DNA from: Geobacter sp.
Lineage (GTDB): Bacteria > Desulfobacterota > Desulfuromonadia > Geobacterales > Pseudopelobacteraceae
DNA: 64,000 nt
Assembly: GCA_009684515.1 (NCBI GenBank)
Contig: WKKS01000002.1
Span: 366,747 to 430,746, forward strand
Reading direction: 5' to 3'
In this document: one piece after another, positions 16,708 through 25,992 of the stretch
How positions within the stretch are numbered: the first letter of the stretch is position 1
Layout: each line of letters starts with the position of its first letter
Program-made: the position numbers and the translations under genes
Notes under the pieces: model-generated
Told to the model about the DNA's origin: nothing
The model's input: the letters and a program-made list of their open reading frames with translations, nothing else
The model's database searches: none

Positions 16708-17865
16708 TCAGACAATCGAACCATATCTGCCGATTATACCAGGGAAAATACTCTTTTTGATGCTGGCGATGCTTTTTTCCACTTGCGTTAAAGCCAGATT
16801 GCGATCCTCCTCCGCCGCCCAGTGCATGGCATCCAGAAGAGTCCGGTTCGGATATCCCAATGGCTCTATCCTGGCCAGAAAAGAATCCGGCAGACGCGGA
16901 TCCAGCTGCAGACCGTTCATGACCGCCCAGGCGATGGTCCAGGCCCGGGCCGTATTCATCATGTCATAACCGCCGCCGCCGAGCGCCACCCATGGAATCT
17001 TGAGCGCTCTCAGCTTGCGCATGATGTAGCTGTAGCTGTGGGTGGTAATTTCCAGCCTGGTGAGCGGATCGGTGCGGAAGGTATCGGCGCCGATCTGCGC
17101 GACGATAATGTCCGGATTGTAGGCGGCTATCAGCGGGTAGGCCACTTCATCAAAAGCCTTCATAAACAGTGCATCGTCAGTATGGGCAATCAGCGGCACA
17201 TTGACGGAATAGCCTTTACCGCGCCCTTCTCCGATCTCATCCTCGAAACCGGTGCCGGGGTAAAAGTAGATGCCGCTCTCGTGCAGCGAGATGGTCAGCA
17301 CCTGGTCGCTGTCGTAAAAACCTTCCTGGACTCCGTCGCCGTGATGGGCGTCAATGTCCAGATAAACCACCCGGCGGCCGCGCTCAACCAGCCAGTTGAT
17401 CGCCAGCACGGCATCATTGATGTACGAAAAGCCGGAGGCTTTGGCACGATGGGCATGATGCCAGCCACCCGCCAGATTGAAAGCGATTTCAAAACCCTCT
17501 TCCTCCACCAGCCGGACAGCTTCAAAAGTCGCCCCGGCACCCAGCGCGGCACAGTCGTAAAGCCCCTTGAAAACCGGGCATTCCGCATCGCCCAGACCGT
17601 ACCTGAAATCGGCCCGCGGTTCTTCCGAATCGCTGAATTCGCGAAGCCGGGCAATATAGGCCGGGTCGTGAAATGTCAGCAGCAGCTCCTCGCTGATCGG
17701 CTTGCAATCCCGGATCTCCATGTTCGGCAGATTCAGCAGACCGTAGGCATCGAACAGTTCATATGCCAACCGATTGCGTTGCAGCTTGAACGGATGTTCG
17801 TCACCGTAATTGAAATTGCCGAATAGCGGCGAATATATCAAAGCGGTACGGCGGGGAGTCATCAT
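16708..17865 (-). CDS. histone deacetylase-family deacetylase (AcuC-like)
   Basis: 385 residues, full length for the bacterial class I HDAC/acetoin-utilisation AcuC group. Zinc and catalytic residues are visible: NLAGGWHHAH (His pair, about 130-139), the metal-binding LDIDAHHGDGVQ (about 172-183), and the second aspartate in AQIGADTFRTDPLT (about 263), with GGGGYD near 300. AcuC removes acetyl groups from lysines, for example on acetyl-CoA synthetase, in the presence of a zinc ion. No acuA or acs gene is adjacent. Starts at tandem ATGs, with GAGGG upstream. Confidence 0.9.
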   Translation of the reverse strand: MMTPRRTALIYSPLFGNFNYGDEHPFKLQRNRLAYELFDAYGLLNLPNMEIRDCKPISEELLLTFHDPAYIARLREFSDSEEPRADFRYGLGDAECPVFKGLYDCAALGAGATFEAVRLVEEEGFEIAFNLAGGWHHAHRAKASGFSYINDAVLAINWLVERGRRVVYLDIDAHHGDGVQEGFYDSDQVLTISLHESGIYFYPGTGFEDEIGEGRGKGYSVNVPLIAHTDDALFMKAFDEVAYPLIAAYNPDIIVAQIGADTFRTDPLTRLEITTHSYSYIMRKLRALKIPWVALGGGGYDMMNTARAWTIAWAVMNGLQLDPRLPDSFLARIEPLGYPNRTLLDAMHWAAEEDRNLALTQVEKSIASIKKSIFPGIIGRYGSIV

Positions 17866-17989
17866 CGGCCCTCATGGCGGAGTGAACTGCGATTCCGGAA
17901 TTCAAATGGTTGATTCGGCTGACAGTATCCGGGGATAATGCACTAATTGGGTGGGGACGTCCAGGGTTTAGGCGAGTTTATCTGGCAGG

Positions 17990-18760
17990 TTATGCGTAAA
18001 ACGATACCGGCTGGAACGCCTGAGCCACGGAAGAATCTGGCGCCGGTGATTTGTGCGATCGGCTTGATGTATGCGGTTTGTCAGAAGCGGAGACTGTTGT
18101 GTTCTCTTTAGGGCCTGACACGGTTGCACCGGCAGCGGATTCTTTCTTCTGATCTGGTGATGATGCGGCAACCGACTCCTGGCGGGCCTGTTGCTGCTGC
18201 AGGGCAGCCTGTGCGGCAACGGCGCGATCCTGCGGTGACGGATCAGCCGGGGCCAGAGCCGACTGAATGACCTGCTGCATGCGGCTGATGGTCTCTTGCG
18301 GGGTTTTGCCGGGGGAAACATCGATCGGCACTTCGCCGCCGGTGATGTAACTCTTGCCGTCCGGCCCGCGGGTATAGGTATAGGAAACCGGCCCGGTCAT
18401 GGTGCCGCCGGCCGATTTGTGGGCGGCTTCGTGAGCCTTGACCTTCGCTTCGGTAGCTCTCAGCCGGGCAACTTCCGCCTGAACCTGGGCATCCGGTTCC
18501 TGACCGCCTTTTGCGGCTGAATCGCCGGTTTTCTTATCAGCGGCAAGCCGGGCAGAGTCAGGTGAGTAGGGGGTGAACTCCGCCCCTTTAAATTCGGACG
18601 GCTGGAACCCCAGTTGCGGTGCGGAAGCTCCGGGAGTCGTTTCACCACTCCGCCGGACACCGTCACCGGCAGGAATTCCGGCAGCACTTTGCTGCTGCAA
18701 ACGTTCCGCATAACCGGAAGACACGGCCGAACCTGTGTATGTGGAGGTAATTGATTCCAT
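17990..18760 (-). CDS. SprA-related putative metalloprotease
   Basis: 256 residues from the ATG at 18760 (GAGGCGGCAG just upstream). The long N-terminal region is low-complexity, rich in Ser, Gly, Ala and Gln. The conserved core is VKAHEAAHKSAGG (about 108-120) followed by TYTRGPDGKSYITGGEVPID, the pattern of the SprA-related / CJM1_0395 putative metalloprotease family (PF12118), in which HEAAH resembles an HExxH zinc site. The C-terminal third is again disordered and Gln/Ser-rich. Proteolytic activity is unproven. No signal peptide is seen. Confidence 0.8.
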   Translation of the reverse strand: MESITSTYTGSAVSSGYAERLQQQSAAGIPAGDGVRRSGETTPGASAPQLGFQPSEFKGAEFTPYSPDSARLAADKKTGDSAAKGGQEPDAQVQAEVARLRATEAKVKAHEAAHKSAGGTMTGPVSYTYTRGPDGKSYITGGEVPIDVSPGKTPQETISRMQQVIQSALAPADPSPQDRAVAAQAALQQQQARQESVAASSPDQKKESAAGATVSGPKENTTVSASDKPHTSSRSHKSPAPDSSVAQAFQPVSFYA

Positions 18761-18793
18761 CTGCCGCCTCAAGTTTCCTTAAATCGTTCGTAA

Positions 18794-18823
18794 AGTATAC
18801 TAAAACGACACCACGCAAGGCAA
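18794..18823 (-). promoter_or_regulatory. candidate sigma-70 promoter of the SprA-like gene
   Basis: Minus-strand TTGCCT (18818-18823) and TATACT (18794-18799) with an 18-bp spacer, about 35 bp upstream of the chosen start. Confidence 0.5.
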
Positions 18824-18874
18824 CACCAATTTAGCCACATATCCGGCATGATAGCGTTTCCCCGATAACCGGAG

Positions 18875-18903
18875 CGGGGCCTGCGATTTTCTCACAGGCC
18901 CCG
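18875..18903 (-). terminator. GC-rich hairpin downstream of the first MCP gene
   Basis: A 9-bp perfect stem (CGGGGCCTG / CAGGCCCCG) with an 11-base loop lies 35 bp past the MCP stop. There is no good T-run on either side, so it may be a Rho-assisted or processing hairpin rather than a classical terminator. Confidence 0.5.
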
Positions 18904-18937
18904 TCCGCGGCATCTATTCACATCCATCAAAAAAAAT

Positions 18938-20653
18938 CTACATCCTGAACTGTGCCACGATCCGCTTCAGCTCTTCGGCCATCTTGGCCAACTGGCTGGC
19001 GGCTCCGGCGGTATCCTGTGAACTGTTGGAGGCGTTGCTGACAACCCCCGTGATTTCGTGCATGCTCTTGCTGATTTCGTTGGTGGTGGCGGTCTGCTGC
19101 TCGGCAGCGGTGGCGATCTGGTTGATCTGGCTGGTGACATCCCCAACCTGCTCCAGAATTTCTTCCAGCGCCTTACCGGAACGGGCCGCATCCTGGGTGC
19201 CGCGTTCGACCTCTCTAACCCCGTCCTCCATGGCGGCCACGGCTGATTTGGTTTCCTGCTGGATGGCCTTGATCATTTCACCGATTTCGCGAGTTGCCTT
19301 GGTGGTGCGTTCGGCCAGTGCGCGGACCTCATCAGCAACCACAGCGAAACCACGACCCTGTTCGCCAGCCCGGGCCGCTTCAATGGCGGCATTGAGCGCC
19401 AGCAGGTTGGTCTGGTCGGCGATATCTTCGATCGTGCCGACAATGTTTCCGATCTGTTCGGAGCGTGAACCGAGCGATTCAACCGTTTTGGCGCTCTGCT
19501 GGACCTTGACGGAAATGCGTTGAATGCTCTGAACGGCGTTGTTGACAACCTCCGAACCGCTCATGGCGGTCTGGGTGGCCCGGTTCGAAATTTCCACGGT
19601 CCGGATGCAGTTCTGGGCGATTTCAGCCGAGGTGGCCGCCATCTCTTCGCAGGCAATCGCCACCGAGGTGGACTGTGAAGCAGCCCTTTCGGTGCCGCTG
19701 GCGATGCTGGCCGAAGTGGAGTTGAGATGCTCTGCCGATGAAGCCACTTCCACCGCATTATTATTAATCCGGACAACAATCTCTTTCAGGTTGTCCAGGA
19801 AATTGTTGAATGAATGTGCCAGAGAACCGGTTTCGTCATCACGTTCGATCTTCAGACGCCGCGTCAGATCGCCACCGCCGCTGGACATTTCCTCCAGGCT
19901 TTTGTCAACATAACCAAGCGTCTTGGTTATGCCGCGGCTAATCAGGAAGCAGAGCGTCAGCATAAATATGGCAAAAACGATATTCAGCCCGACCAGAATC
20001 CACTTGACCGCATCAACATCTTTTTTAACGTCATCGATATAAATGCCGCTTCCCAAAACCCATCCCCACGGTTCAAACTTCTGGACATAGGAAAGCTTCG
20101 TGTAAAGTTCGGTGGTTGTGCCTCCGCCAACCTTGGGTTTGGGCCATTCGTAGGTAACAAATCCCAGTCCGGCCCGCTCAACAACCTCGTTGAAAGTGAC
20201 AAACAGGTTTTTGCGGTCGATCTTCTGAATCGCACCACCCAGGCCGTCACTCATACTGGTGGCCTTGTTGAACTTGGTATCATCCAGAACCTTGCCATCC
20301 AGCGCCGGTACGGCCGGGTGCATGATCATTTTGGGGACCGGCTTCGTCAGGTCATTGATCCAGACATACTCTTTCTTCTCGTAGCGCAGCTTGGAAATCT
20401 GCTCGGCGGCCTCTTTCTGGGACTGTTCCAGGGGTAGTTTGCCGGACTTCACATCGGCATCCTTTTTTTCCAGAATACCCATGGCCAGCTCAACCACATG
20501 CCGGGTGGCATCTTTTTTTTCACTGATGATTCGTTTCTCAATCAGCGGCAGCAGGTAGGTAAACAGCCCGATCATCATGACGGCGACACTGATGACGGAG
20601 ATCGACATGATCTTGTACTGGATACGCCAGTTTTTGAACCGCGTGATTTGCAT
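18938..20653 (-). CDS. methyl-accepting chemotaxis protein with single Cache sensor
   Basis: 571 residues from the ATG at 20653, which follows AAGGAGT; an upstream ATG at 20674 would place that site inside the gene. Transmembrane helix about 17-40, periplasmic sCache_2-type domain about 45-210 ([36 protein letters not shown]), second helix about 215-235, HAMP, then the cytoplasmic signalling hairpin with the highly conserved tip [20 protein letters not shown]. No C-terminal receptor pentapeptide for CheR tethering. sCache_2 domains usually bind small organic acids or amines; the ligand is unknown. The cheB gene lies directly upstream. Confidence 0.93.
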   Translation of the reverse strand: MQITRFKNWRIQYKIMSISVISVAVMMIGLFTYLLPLIEKRIISEKKDATRHVVELAMGILEKKDADVKSGKLPLEQSQKEAAEQISKLRYEKKEYVWINDLTKPVPKMIMHPAVPALDGKVLDDTKFNKATSMSDGLGGAIQKIDRKNLFVTFNEVVERAGLGFVTYEWPKPKVGGGTTTELYTKLSYVQKFEPWGWVLGSGIYIDDVKKDVDAVKWILVGLNIVFAIFMLTLCFLISRGITKTLGYVDKSLEEMSSGGGDLTRRLKIERDDETGSLAHSFNNFLDNLKEIVVRINNNAVEVASSAEHLNSTSASIASGTERAASQSTSVAIACEEMAATSAEIAQNCIRTVEISNRATQTAMSGSEVVNNAVQSIQRISVKVQQSAKTVESLGSRSEQIGNIVGTIEDIADQTNLLALNAAIEAARAGEQGRGFAVVADEVRALAERTTKATREIGEMIKAIQQETKSAVAAMEDGVREVERGTQDAARSGKALEEILEQVGDVTSQINQIATAAEQQTATTNEISKSMHEITGVVSNASNSSQDTAGAASQLAKMAEELKRIVAQFRM

Positions 20654-20682
20654 GGTTTGACTCCTTTTAGCCATTGAAGTTG

Positions 20683-21246
20683 TTATCCGAAGAGTGTAGT
20701 CAGTTTATCGGCAATTTTTTCCGTACTTAAAATGAAATCGACCAGACCGGTTTCTGCGGCCGCCTTGGGCATGCCGTAAATCACGCTGGTTTTCTGATCC
20801 TGCGCAATGGTAATGCCGCCCAAATGTTTGATATGCGCGATACCGGCCGCTCCGTCGCACCCCATGCCGGTCAGAATGACCCCCGCAATTTTGGCACCGA
20901 CCGGTGCGACCAGAGATTTCATCGCCACGTCGATGGCCGGCCGCACCGAATTGACTTTCTCACCATTGAAGAGATGAAAAGTACGATTCCCGGCCAGGTG
21001 CAGATGCACACCGCCCGGCGCCAGATATACGTTTCCCGGCGCGAGTATTTGACCCTCCCGCGCCAGTCCGATCGGCATCTTGGAAACACGCGCCAATGAC
21101 GTTGCAAAAGATTGATCCACCAACGGTACGATATGCTGGACAATTACAACCGCCGCCTTCAGCACCGGCAACCTGGGAAAGAGCTGCTCAAGAACTTTGA
21201 GCCCGCCGGTGGAAGCGCCTATCATAACGATATTGTTATACGGCAT
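20683..21246 (-). CDS. cheB: CheB-type protein-glutamate methylesterase, catalytic domain only
   Basis: 187 residues covering only the catalytic domain; the usual N-terminal receiver is absent. The Ser-His-Asp triad is readable: GASTGG (Ser 12), VQHIVP (His 38) and LTGMGCDGA (Asp near 131). It would demethylate or deamidate chemoreceptor glutamates. A separate receiver gene lies 3 bp upstream on the same strand, so the regulatory half may be supplied in trans. No CheR methyltransferase gene appears in the cluster. Confidence 0.9.
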   Translation of the reverse strand: MPYNNIVMIGASTGGLKVLEQLFPRLPVLKAAVVIVQHIVPLVDQSFATSLARVSKMPIGLAREGQILAPGNVYLAPGGVHLHLAGNRTFHLFNGEKVNSVRPAIDVAMKSLVAPVGAKIAGVILTGMGCDGAAGIAHIKHLGGITIAQDQKTSVIYGMPKAAAETGLVDFILSTEKIADKLTTLFG

Positions 21247-21249
21247 CCG

Positions 21250-21678
21250 CTAATCTCCGGAGTCCAGACAAGCCAGAAGAGCCAGAGACCTTCGGACGGA
21301 GGCAATCAGCTCAGCAGGCTCAAAAGGCTTGGTGATATAATCAACAACAACTTCCTGAAGCCCTTCCATGCGACTGTCGGGAACATCCATGGCGGTTAGC
21401 ATCGAAATCAGATTGCCGTTCATCAACCCCTCATTTTCGATCATGCGGATAGTTTCCCAGCCATCTTTCCCGGGCATCATGACATCCATCAAAATAACAC
21501 CCCTAAAACCATTCCTCAGATACCGCAGACAGTCGCTGGAACCAGCAGCCAGCAACGCCCTGATTCCCTCAGCTAACAGGAGTTCATACATGGTTCCACG
21601 GATACATTTTTCATCATCAACCACCATGACCCGCTCGGCATGCAAGCTCGGGTCATGTAGCGGTGCTATTGTACTCAT
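21250..21678 (-). CDS. response regulator receiver protein
   Basis: 142 residues from the ATG at 21678, preceded by GGGAGG. Receiver features: acidic pair in VMVVDDEK (about 18-22), phospho-Asp in VILMDVMMPGKDGW (about 63), Thr in SMLTAMD and Lys in DYITKPFEP. No output domain. The tight spacing to the receiver-less cheB and the MCP suggests the three form a signalling unit, with this protein as CheB's missing receiver or as a phosphate sink (inference). Confidence 0.85.
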   Translation of the reverse strand: MSTIAPLHDPSLHAERVMVVDDEKCIRGTMYELLLAEGIRALLAAGSSDCLRYLRNGFRGVILMDVMMPGKDGWETIRMIENEGLMNGNLISMLTAMDVPDSRMEGLQEVVVDYITKPFEPAELIASVRRSLALLACLDSGD

Positions 21679-22146
21679 AACCGAACCTCCCGCTTCAGGT
21701 TGGCCCTGACAACCCAAAAACTGTATCCAAGTTACATTCCGCTACTTGAAAAAAGAATCTCTAATAACAGCGTTTAGCCAGAAGAGGTGTACAATCGCAG
21801 CGCCTCGACCAACTTGCCAATTATACGCATGCGGGCATGTCTTTAATGAGGATCACAGTAGCAGAATCGCAAGGAAATATCCGCATAAAAATGCTTATAA
21901 TAAACTACAGTTCTAATAATCAGCATCGTAATTGCAAAACCGTGATTAACCTCACAATCTGTTTGCTTTGCATGTTCGTTCCATGAAAAAAACCGGCAAG
22001 GCTGTTCAAATGGATCTCCTACCCTATCAGGTTCAAATTGCCGCTCTTCTGGGGCAAAACAGCTGTTTTTTGCCTTGCAGTATTCGCTACTGCGGATATA
22101 AGTTTATTCAAATGGAAATACCCAATCAAAGACAGGAGCGGACGCC
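21679..22146. other. 468-bp divergent intergenic region upstream of acr3
   Basis: No convincing gene. The right part carries a dyad at 22053-22074, GGCAAAACAG followed by CTGTTTTTTGCC, symmetric except for two extra T, about 75 bp before the acr3 ATG; it could be an operator. AT-rich TATAAT-like boxes occur near 21896 without a good -35. A 75-residue frame at 21968-22195 overlaps acr3 and looks spurious. Acr3 genes are commonly controlled by ArsR, but no arsR is present here. Confidence 0.4.
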
Positions 22147-23199
22147 ATGCCTGAACATATTTCAAGAAAGCTCTCCTTCCTTGACCGCTGGTTGACCCTG
22201 TGGATTTTTACCGCCATGGCTCTGGGGGTCGCCCTGGGATATTTCATTCCCGGTACGGAATCTGCCATAAACTTCTTCCAGATTGGAACCACCAACATCC
22301 CCATAGCAATCGGCCTGATCGTGATGATGTACCCCCCATTTGCCAAGGTCAGGTATGAGGACATGCCCGAGGTTTTCCAGAACAGGAAAATACTGGGGTT
22401 ATCGCTGGTGCAGAACTGGCTGATCGGGCCGGTATTGATGTTTGTGCTGGCGGCTCTGCTCTTGCCGGATAAACCGGAGTATCTGGTGGGGCTGATCATG
22501 ATCGGCCTGGCGCGCTGCATCGCGATGGTGATTGTCTGGAATGAGCTGGCCAAGGGCAACACCGAATACGCCGCCGGACTGGTCGCCTTCAACAGCATCT
22601 TTCAGGTGCTGTTCTACAGCGTCTACGCCTGGTTTTTCATTACAATCCTGCCGCCGCTGGTCGGCTTGAAAGGCATGGAGGTCAATATCAGTATCGGGCA
22701 AATTGCCCAAAGTGTTTTCATCTATCTGGGGATACCCTGTATCGCCGGAGCCTTAACTCGCCTGGTCGGAATAAGGGTCATGGGCAGGGAACGTTATCAT
22801 CATGAATTTGTGCCGAAAATAAGTCCGCTGACCCTGATAGCACTGCTCTTCACGATCGTAATCATGTTCAGCCTGAAAGGCAGCCTGATCGTACAACTGC
22901 CTCTGGATGTGCTGCGCATCGCCATACCGCTGCTGATCTACTTCGTTGTAATGTTTCTGGTGTCGTTCTGGATGGGGAAACGGTTGGGAGCGGATTACTC
23001 AAAAACAACGACACTGGCTTTTACCGCCGCCAGCAACAACTTTGAACTGGCTATTGCGGTGGCGGTGGCCGTTTTCGGAATCAATTCCGGAGCTGCCTTT
23101 GCCGCCGTAATCGGTCCGCTGGTGGAGGTACCGGTCATGATCGGATTGGTTAATGTGGCTTTCTGGTTCCGGCGCAGGTGGTTTGTGGTGCAGGCGTAA
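22147..23199 (+). CDS. acr3: ACR3-family arsenite efflux transporter
   Basis: 350 residues with about ten hydrophobic helices, the length and layout of Acr3 (bile/arsenite/riboflavin transporter superfamily). Recognisable segments are [12 protein letters not shown] at the N-terminus, [16 protein letters not shown] with the conserved cysteine needed for As(III) recognition (about 120), and [20 protein letters not shown] with the conserved Glu (about 300). It exports arsenite or antimonite by proton antiport. The ATG follows GGAGCGGACGCC. Standing alone between chemotaxis genes without arsR, arsC or arsD is unusual. Confidence 0.95.
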   Translation: MPEHISRKLSFLDRWLTLWIFTAMALGVALGYFIPGTESAINFFQIGTTNIPIAIGLIVMMYPPFAKVRYEDMPEVFQNRKILGLSLVQNWLIGPVLMFVLAALLLPDKPEYLVGLIMIGLARCIAMVIVWNELAKGNTEYAAGLVAFNSIFQVLFYSVYAWFFITILPPLVGLKGMEVNISIGQIAQSVFIYLGIPCIAGALTRLVGIRVMGRERYHHEFVPKISPLTLIALLFTIVIMFSLKGSLIVQLPLDVLRIAIPLLIYFVVMFLVSFWMGKRLGADYSKTTTLAFTAASNNFELAIAVAVAVFGINSGAAFAAVIGPLVEVPVMIGLVNVAFWFRRRWFVVQA

Positions 23200-23231
23200 G
23201 TATGGAACTGACAAACAAACGGCATAAATAA

Positions 23232-23260
23232 GGGGGGGATTCCATGCCGGAATCCCCCCC
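23232..23260. terminator. strong hairpin between convergent acr3 and MCP
   Basis: Perfect 12-bp stem, seven G then ATTCC paired with GGAAT then seven C, loop ATGCC. It lies 32 bp past acr3 and 31 bp past the MCP stop on the other strand, so it could serve both. T-runs are weak on both sides. Confidence 0.7.
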
Positions 23261-23291
23261 CTGCTACGCCAGGATACGAAGATTTGCTATC

Positions 23292-25298
23292 TCAATGATC
23301 GTCCTTACAATTCCTCTCCAACTGATCCAATATTCCCAACAGAATTTTAGAATCGGCCACCATTTCCGAACAATGCTGCTCGGCCTTCATCCTGTCGCCG
23401 GCATTGAAAGCCGCAATCGCCTGCTTGCCCAATTCGTGCACCCTGGCATGCGGCGCGTCGATTTCCCTGAAGATGCTCAGCTGGCCGCAGTTTTCTTTCC
23501 CCTTGGTCTGATACCATTTTCCAAAAGCGCAGGATTGATGATTCGGAAGTGCGTTGCCATCTATCCGGGCGGAACCGTCCAAATGTGACTTGATCTTGCC
23601 GATAAAAACCAGGTGGGCGCTCTTGGCCTTGTTCAGGATGAGAGCCGTACTTTCGTTGATTTTGAATTTATTTATGACTGCCAGCAACTCCTCGGCATTG
23701 CTGTTCATCCGGCTTGAAGCCAGCAGCGACTCATGAGCTCCATGCGCGGTGGCCTGGACAACTTCGGTGATCTGATTCATATTGCTCGATATTTCACTGG
23801 TCGTTGCGGTCTGCTCCTCTGCGGCGGTGGCGATCTGACTGACCTGCATGGCAACTGCGTTGATCTGCTCCATGATTTCACTTAACGCCTCACCGGATTT
23901 GGCCGCTTCCGAAGAGCCGGTCTCCACCTGACGCACACCCTGCGCCATCGCTTCAACCGCACCTTTGGTTTCGTTCTGAATCGCCTTGATCATCTCGCCG
24001 ATTTCGCGGGTGGCGCGGGTGGTACGCTCGGCCAGCGCCCGGACTTCATCGGCAACCACCGCAAAGCCGCGCCCTTGCTCACCAGCCCGGGCCGCTTCAA
24101 TTGCTGCGTTCAAAGCCAAAAGATTGGTCTGATCGGCGATATCCTCGATAGTCCCGATAATCGCCCCGATCTGGTCGCTGCGCATCCCAAGACTCTCAAC
24201 CGTTTTTGCCGATGCCTGCACCTTCTCCGCAATCTGGCGCATAACCATGATTGTTGCATCAACAACAGCTACGCCATTGTGAGCTGACTGGGTGGCCAGT
24301 TGGGCGCCATCTGCGGCCAGTTGGCAGTTACGGGCAATATCGGTTGCAGTTGCGGACATCTCTTCGCTGGCGGTGGCAACAGTGGTGCTTTGGGCAACAA
24401 CCTCCTCGGCGCCGCTTGAAATATGCTCGGCCGATGAGTGGAGTTGGTTGGCGGCAATTGCAACTTTTATGGATGAAGAAGATATATTGCTGATGACAGA
24501 GTGCAGTTTGTCAATAAAGTTGTTGATACAAATTCCCAGTTCGCCGATTTCATTTTTTGAAATAATCGGCAGCTGCTTCGTCAGATCACTTTCTCCCTCG
24601 GTAATATCCTTGATGGCATGAATGATCGCACTGACCGGCCTGGTTACGGAAATCGAAACTGCCCAGGCCAGGCAGACGCAAAGGAGCAACATGACCAGCA
24701 TGGCAATACCGATACCGATCTGAATATCGTGCATATTGGCGGTGACATCATCAATGTAGATCCCTGTTCCAATGATCCAGCCCCAAGGCTGATACAGCTC
24801 AACGTATGAAATTTTGGGAGTTGCCGCACTGCTGTTCGGCTTGGTCCAGACATAATCGACAAATCCTTTGCCCTTCTCCTTGCAGACCTTAACCATTTCT
24901 GTAAAAAGAAACTTGCCGTTCGGGTCTTTGAAATCGCCCAATTCCTTCCCGTTCAGTTCCGGCTTGGTCGGATGCATGACCATCTTCGGAGTCATGTCGT
25001 TGATCCAAAGGTAGTTGCTACCGTCGTATCGTATGGTGGAAATACGCTCGGCAGCCTGTTTTTGTGCTTCTTCTTTGGTGAGCTTGCCCGCATCCACCTG
25101 TTTCTGGTAAGAAGCGAGTGTACTGGTCGCTTCCTGCACCAGATAACTGACGGTGGCCTGTTTTTCTTTCATAATCAGACTGCGAATGAACGGCGCCAAC
25201 ACAAACATTGACGCCAGCACCAGCACCAGCCAGGTCAGCACCGATAAACTCATGATCTTTGAGAAAATGTTCCAGTCCTTATAAGCCTTGAATTTCAT
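23292..25298 (-). CDS. methyl-accepting chemotaxis protein with Cache sensor and C-terminal CZB domain
   Basis: 668 residues from the ATG at 25298 (GGGAGAAGGGT upstream). Order: TM about 14-36, sCache_2-type periplasmic domain ([35 protein letters not shown]), TM about 207-228, HAMP, signalling hairpin with the standard MCP tip, then a C-terminal zinc-binding CZB domain: [28 protein letters not shown] and HARVHELGK carry the expected His and Cys ligands. CZB domains in receptors and cyclases bind zinc and in Helicobacter TlpD sense reactive oxidants such as HOCl; that role here is inference. The sensor resembles that of the first MCP. Confidence 0.93.
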   Translation of the reverse strand: MKFKAYKDWNIFSKIMSLSVLTWLVLVLASMFVLAPFIRSLIMKEKQATVSYLVQEATSTLASYQKQVDAGKLTKEEAQKQAAERISTIRYDGSNYLWINDMTPKMVMHPTKPELNGKELGDFKDPNGKFLFTEMVKVCKEKGKGFVDYVWTKPNSSAATPKISYVELYQPWGWIIGTGIYIDDVTANMHDIQIGIGIAMLVMLLLCVCLAWAVSISVTRPVSAIIHAIKDITEGESDLTKQLPIISKNEIGELGICINNFIDKLHSVISNISSSSIKVAIAANQLHSSAEHISSGAEEVVAQSTTVATASEEMSATATDIARNCQLAADGAQLATQSAHNGVAVVDATIMVMRQIAEKVQASAKTVESLGMRSDQIGAIIGTIEDIADQTNLLALNAAIEAARAGEQGRGFAVVADEVRALAERTTRATREIGEMIKAIQNETKGAVEAMAQGVRQVETGSSEAAKSGEALSEIMEQINAVAMQVSQIATAAEEQTATTSEISSNMNQITEVVQATAHGAHESLLASSRMNSNAEELLAVINKFKINESTALILNKAKSAHLVFIGKIKSHLDGSARIDGNALPNHQSCAFGKWYQTKGKENCGQLSIFREIDAPHARVHELGKQAIAAFNAGDRMKAEQHCSEMVADSKILLGILDQLERNCKDDH

Positions 25299-25372
25299 AC
25301 CCTTCTCCCCCTCCAACATATTAAAAACAGCGTTATAATATATTACGATTCTACCATATAGACTTAAAACAG

Positions 25373-25402
25373 CGATGGGGGCTCTTTGCGGAGCCCCCAT
25401 CG
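25373..25402. terminator. intrinsic terminator hairpin downstream of cheW
   Basis: 12-bp perfect stem CGATGGGGGCTC / GAGCCCCCATCG with a 6-base loop. On the minus strand it is followed by CTGTTTT, and on the plus strand by TTTT. It separates cheW from the CZB receptor gene. Confidence 0.75.
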
Positions 25403-25436
25403 TTTTCGACCCTTATTTGTAACTGCAAAACGGTTA

Positions 25437-25937
25437 CTACATGCCGTCAAAACTCTCCAATTCACTTTCAGAGAACATCCGGTCCACATCCATGATGATC
25501 AACAACCGCTCGGCGTGGTTGAAAACGCCGGTGATAAATTCGCGGCCAATCCCGCCGGACAGTACCATGGATGGTGGCGGCTGGATTTCGCTGTTCTGAA
25601 TGCGGATCACCTCCGAAACGGCATCGACGATAAAACCGGTCAAAGCGCCAGCCACGTCCATGATGATGATGCGGGTATGGCTGTTGTTGTCGCTCTCCGA
25701 CAATCCAAAACGCTTGCGCATGGAGATGATCGGGATGACCTTGCCGCGCAGGTTGATGATCCCTTCCACATGCGGTGGTGCATTGGGCATCTTGGTAATG
25801 TTCGGCATGCGGATGATTTCGCGCACCTTCAAAACTTCCACTCCGTATTCCTCGTCGGCCAGCATGAAGCTCACCAGTTGGATCAACTCATCGCGCTGTG
25901 CTGTACCGTCTGTTTTTACCAAGGCATTTGTTGACAT
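25437..25937 (-). CDS. cheW: CheW-type chemotaxis coupling protein
   Basis: 166 residues, one CheW domain: LVSFMLADEEYGVEVLKVREII, a central GIINLRGKVIPIISMRKRFGL, and the C-terminal GFIVDAVSEVIRI. It links receptors to the CheA kinase. Located 55 bp downstream of the third MCP gene, likely in the same transcript, and closed by the hairpin at 25373-25402. CheA is not in the window. Confidence 0.95.
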   Translation of the reverse strand: MSTNALVKTDGTAQRDELIQLVSFMLADEEYGVEVLKVREIIRMPNITKMPNAPPHVEGIINLRGKVIPIISMRKRFGLSESDNNSHTRIIIMDVAGALTGFIVDAVSEVIRIQNSEIQPPPSMVLSGGIGREFITGVFNHAERLLIIMDVDRMFSESELESFDGM

Positions 25938-25992
25938 GACGTTTCTCCGTATCTGATCTGTAAATTACAAAGAGTCTTATCGGTCAGCGCCA

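Noticed and set aside
17968..18321. 117-residue minus-strand frame rich in Pro, Arg and Ser
   Set aside because: Other-frame shadow of the low-complexity end of the SprA-like gene.
22025..22055. GTTCAAATT resembling a tRNA T-loop
   Set aside because: Flanking bases do not pair and no acceptor or anticodon arm can be built.
21968..22195. 75-residue frame before acr3, possible arsR remnant
   Set aside because: No ArsR helix-turn-helix or metal motif; overlaps acr3 out of frame.
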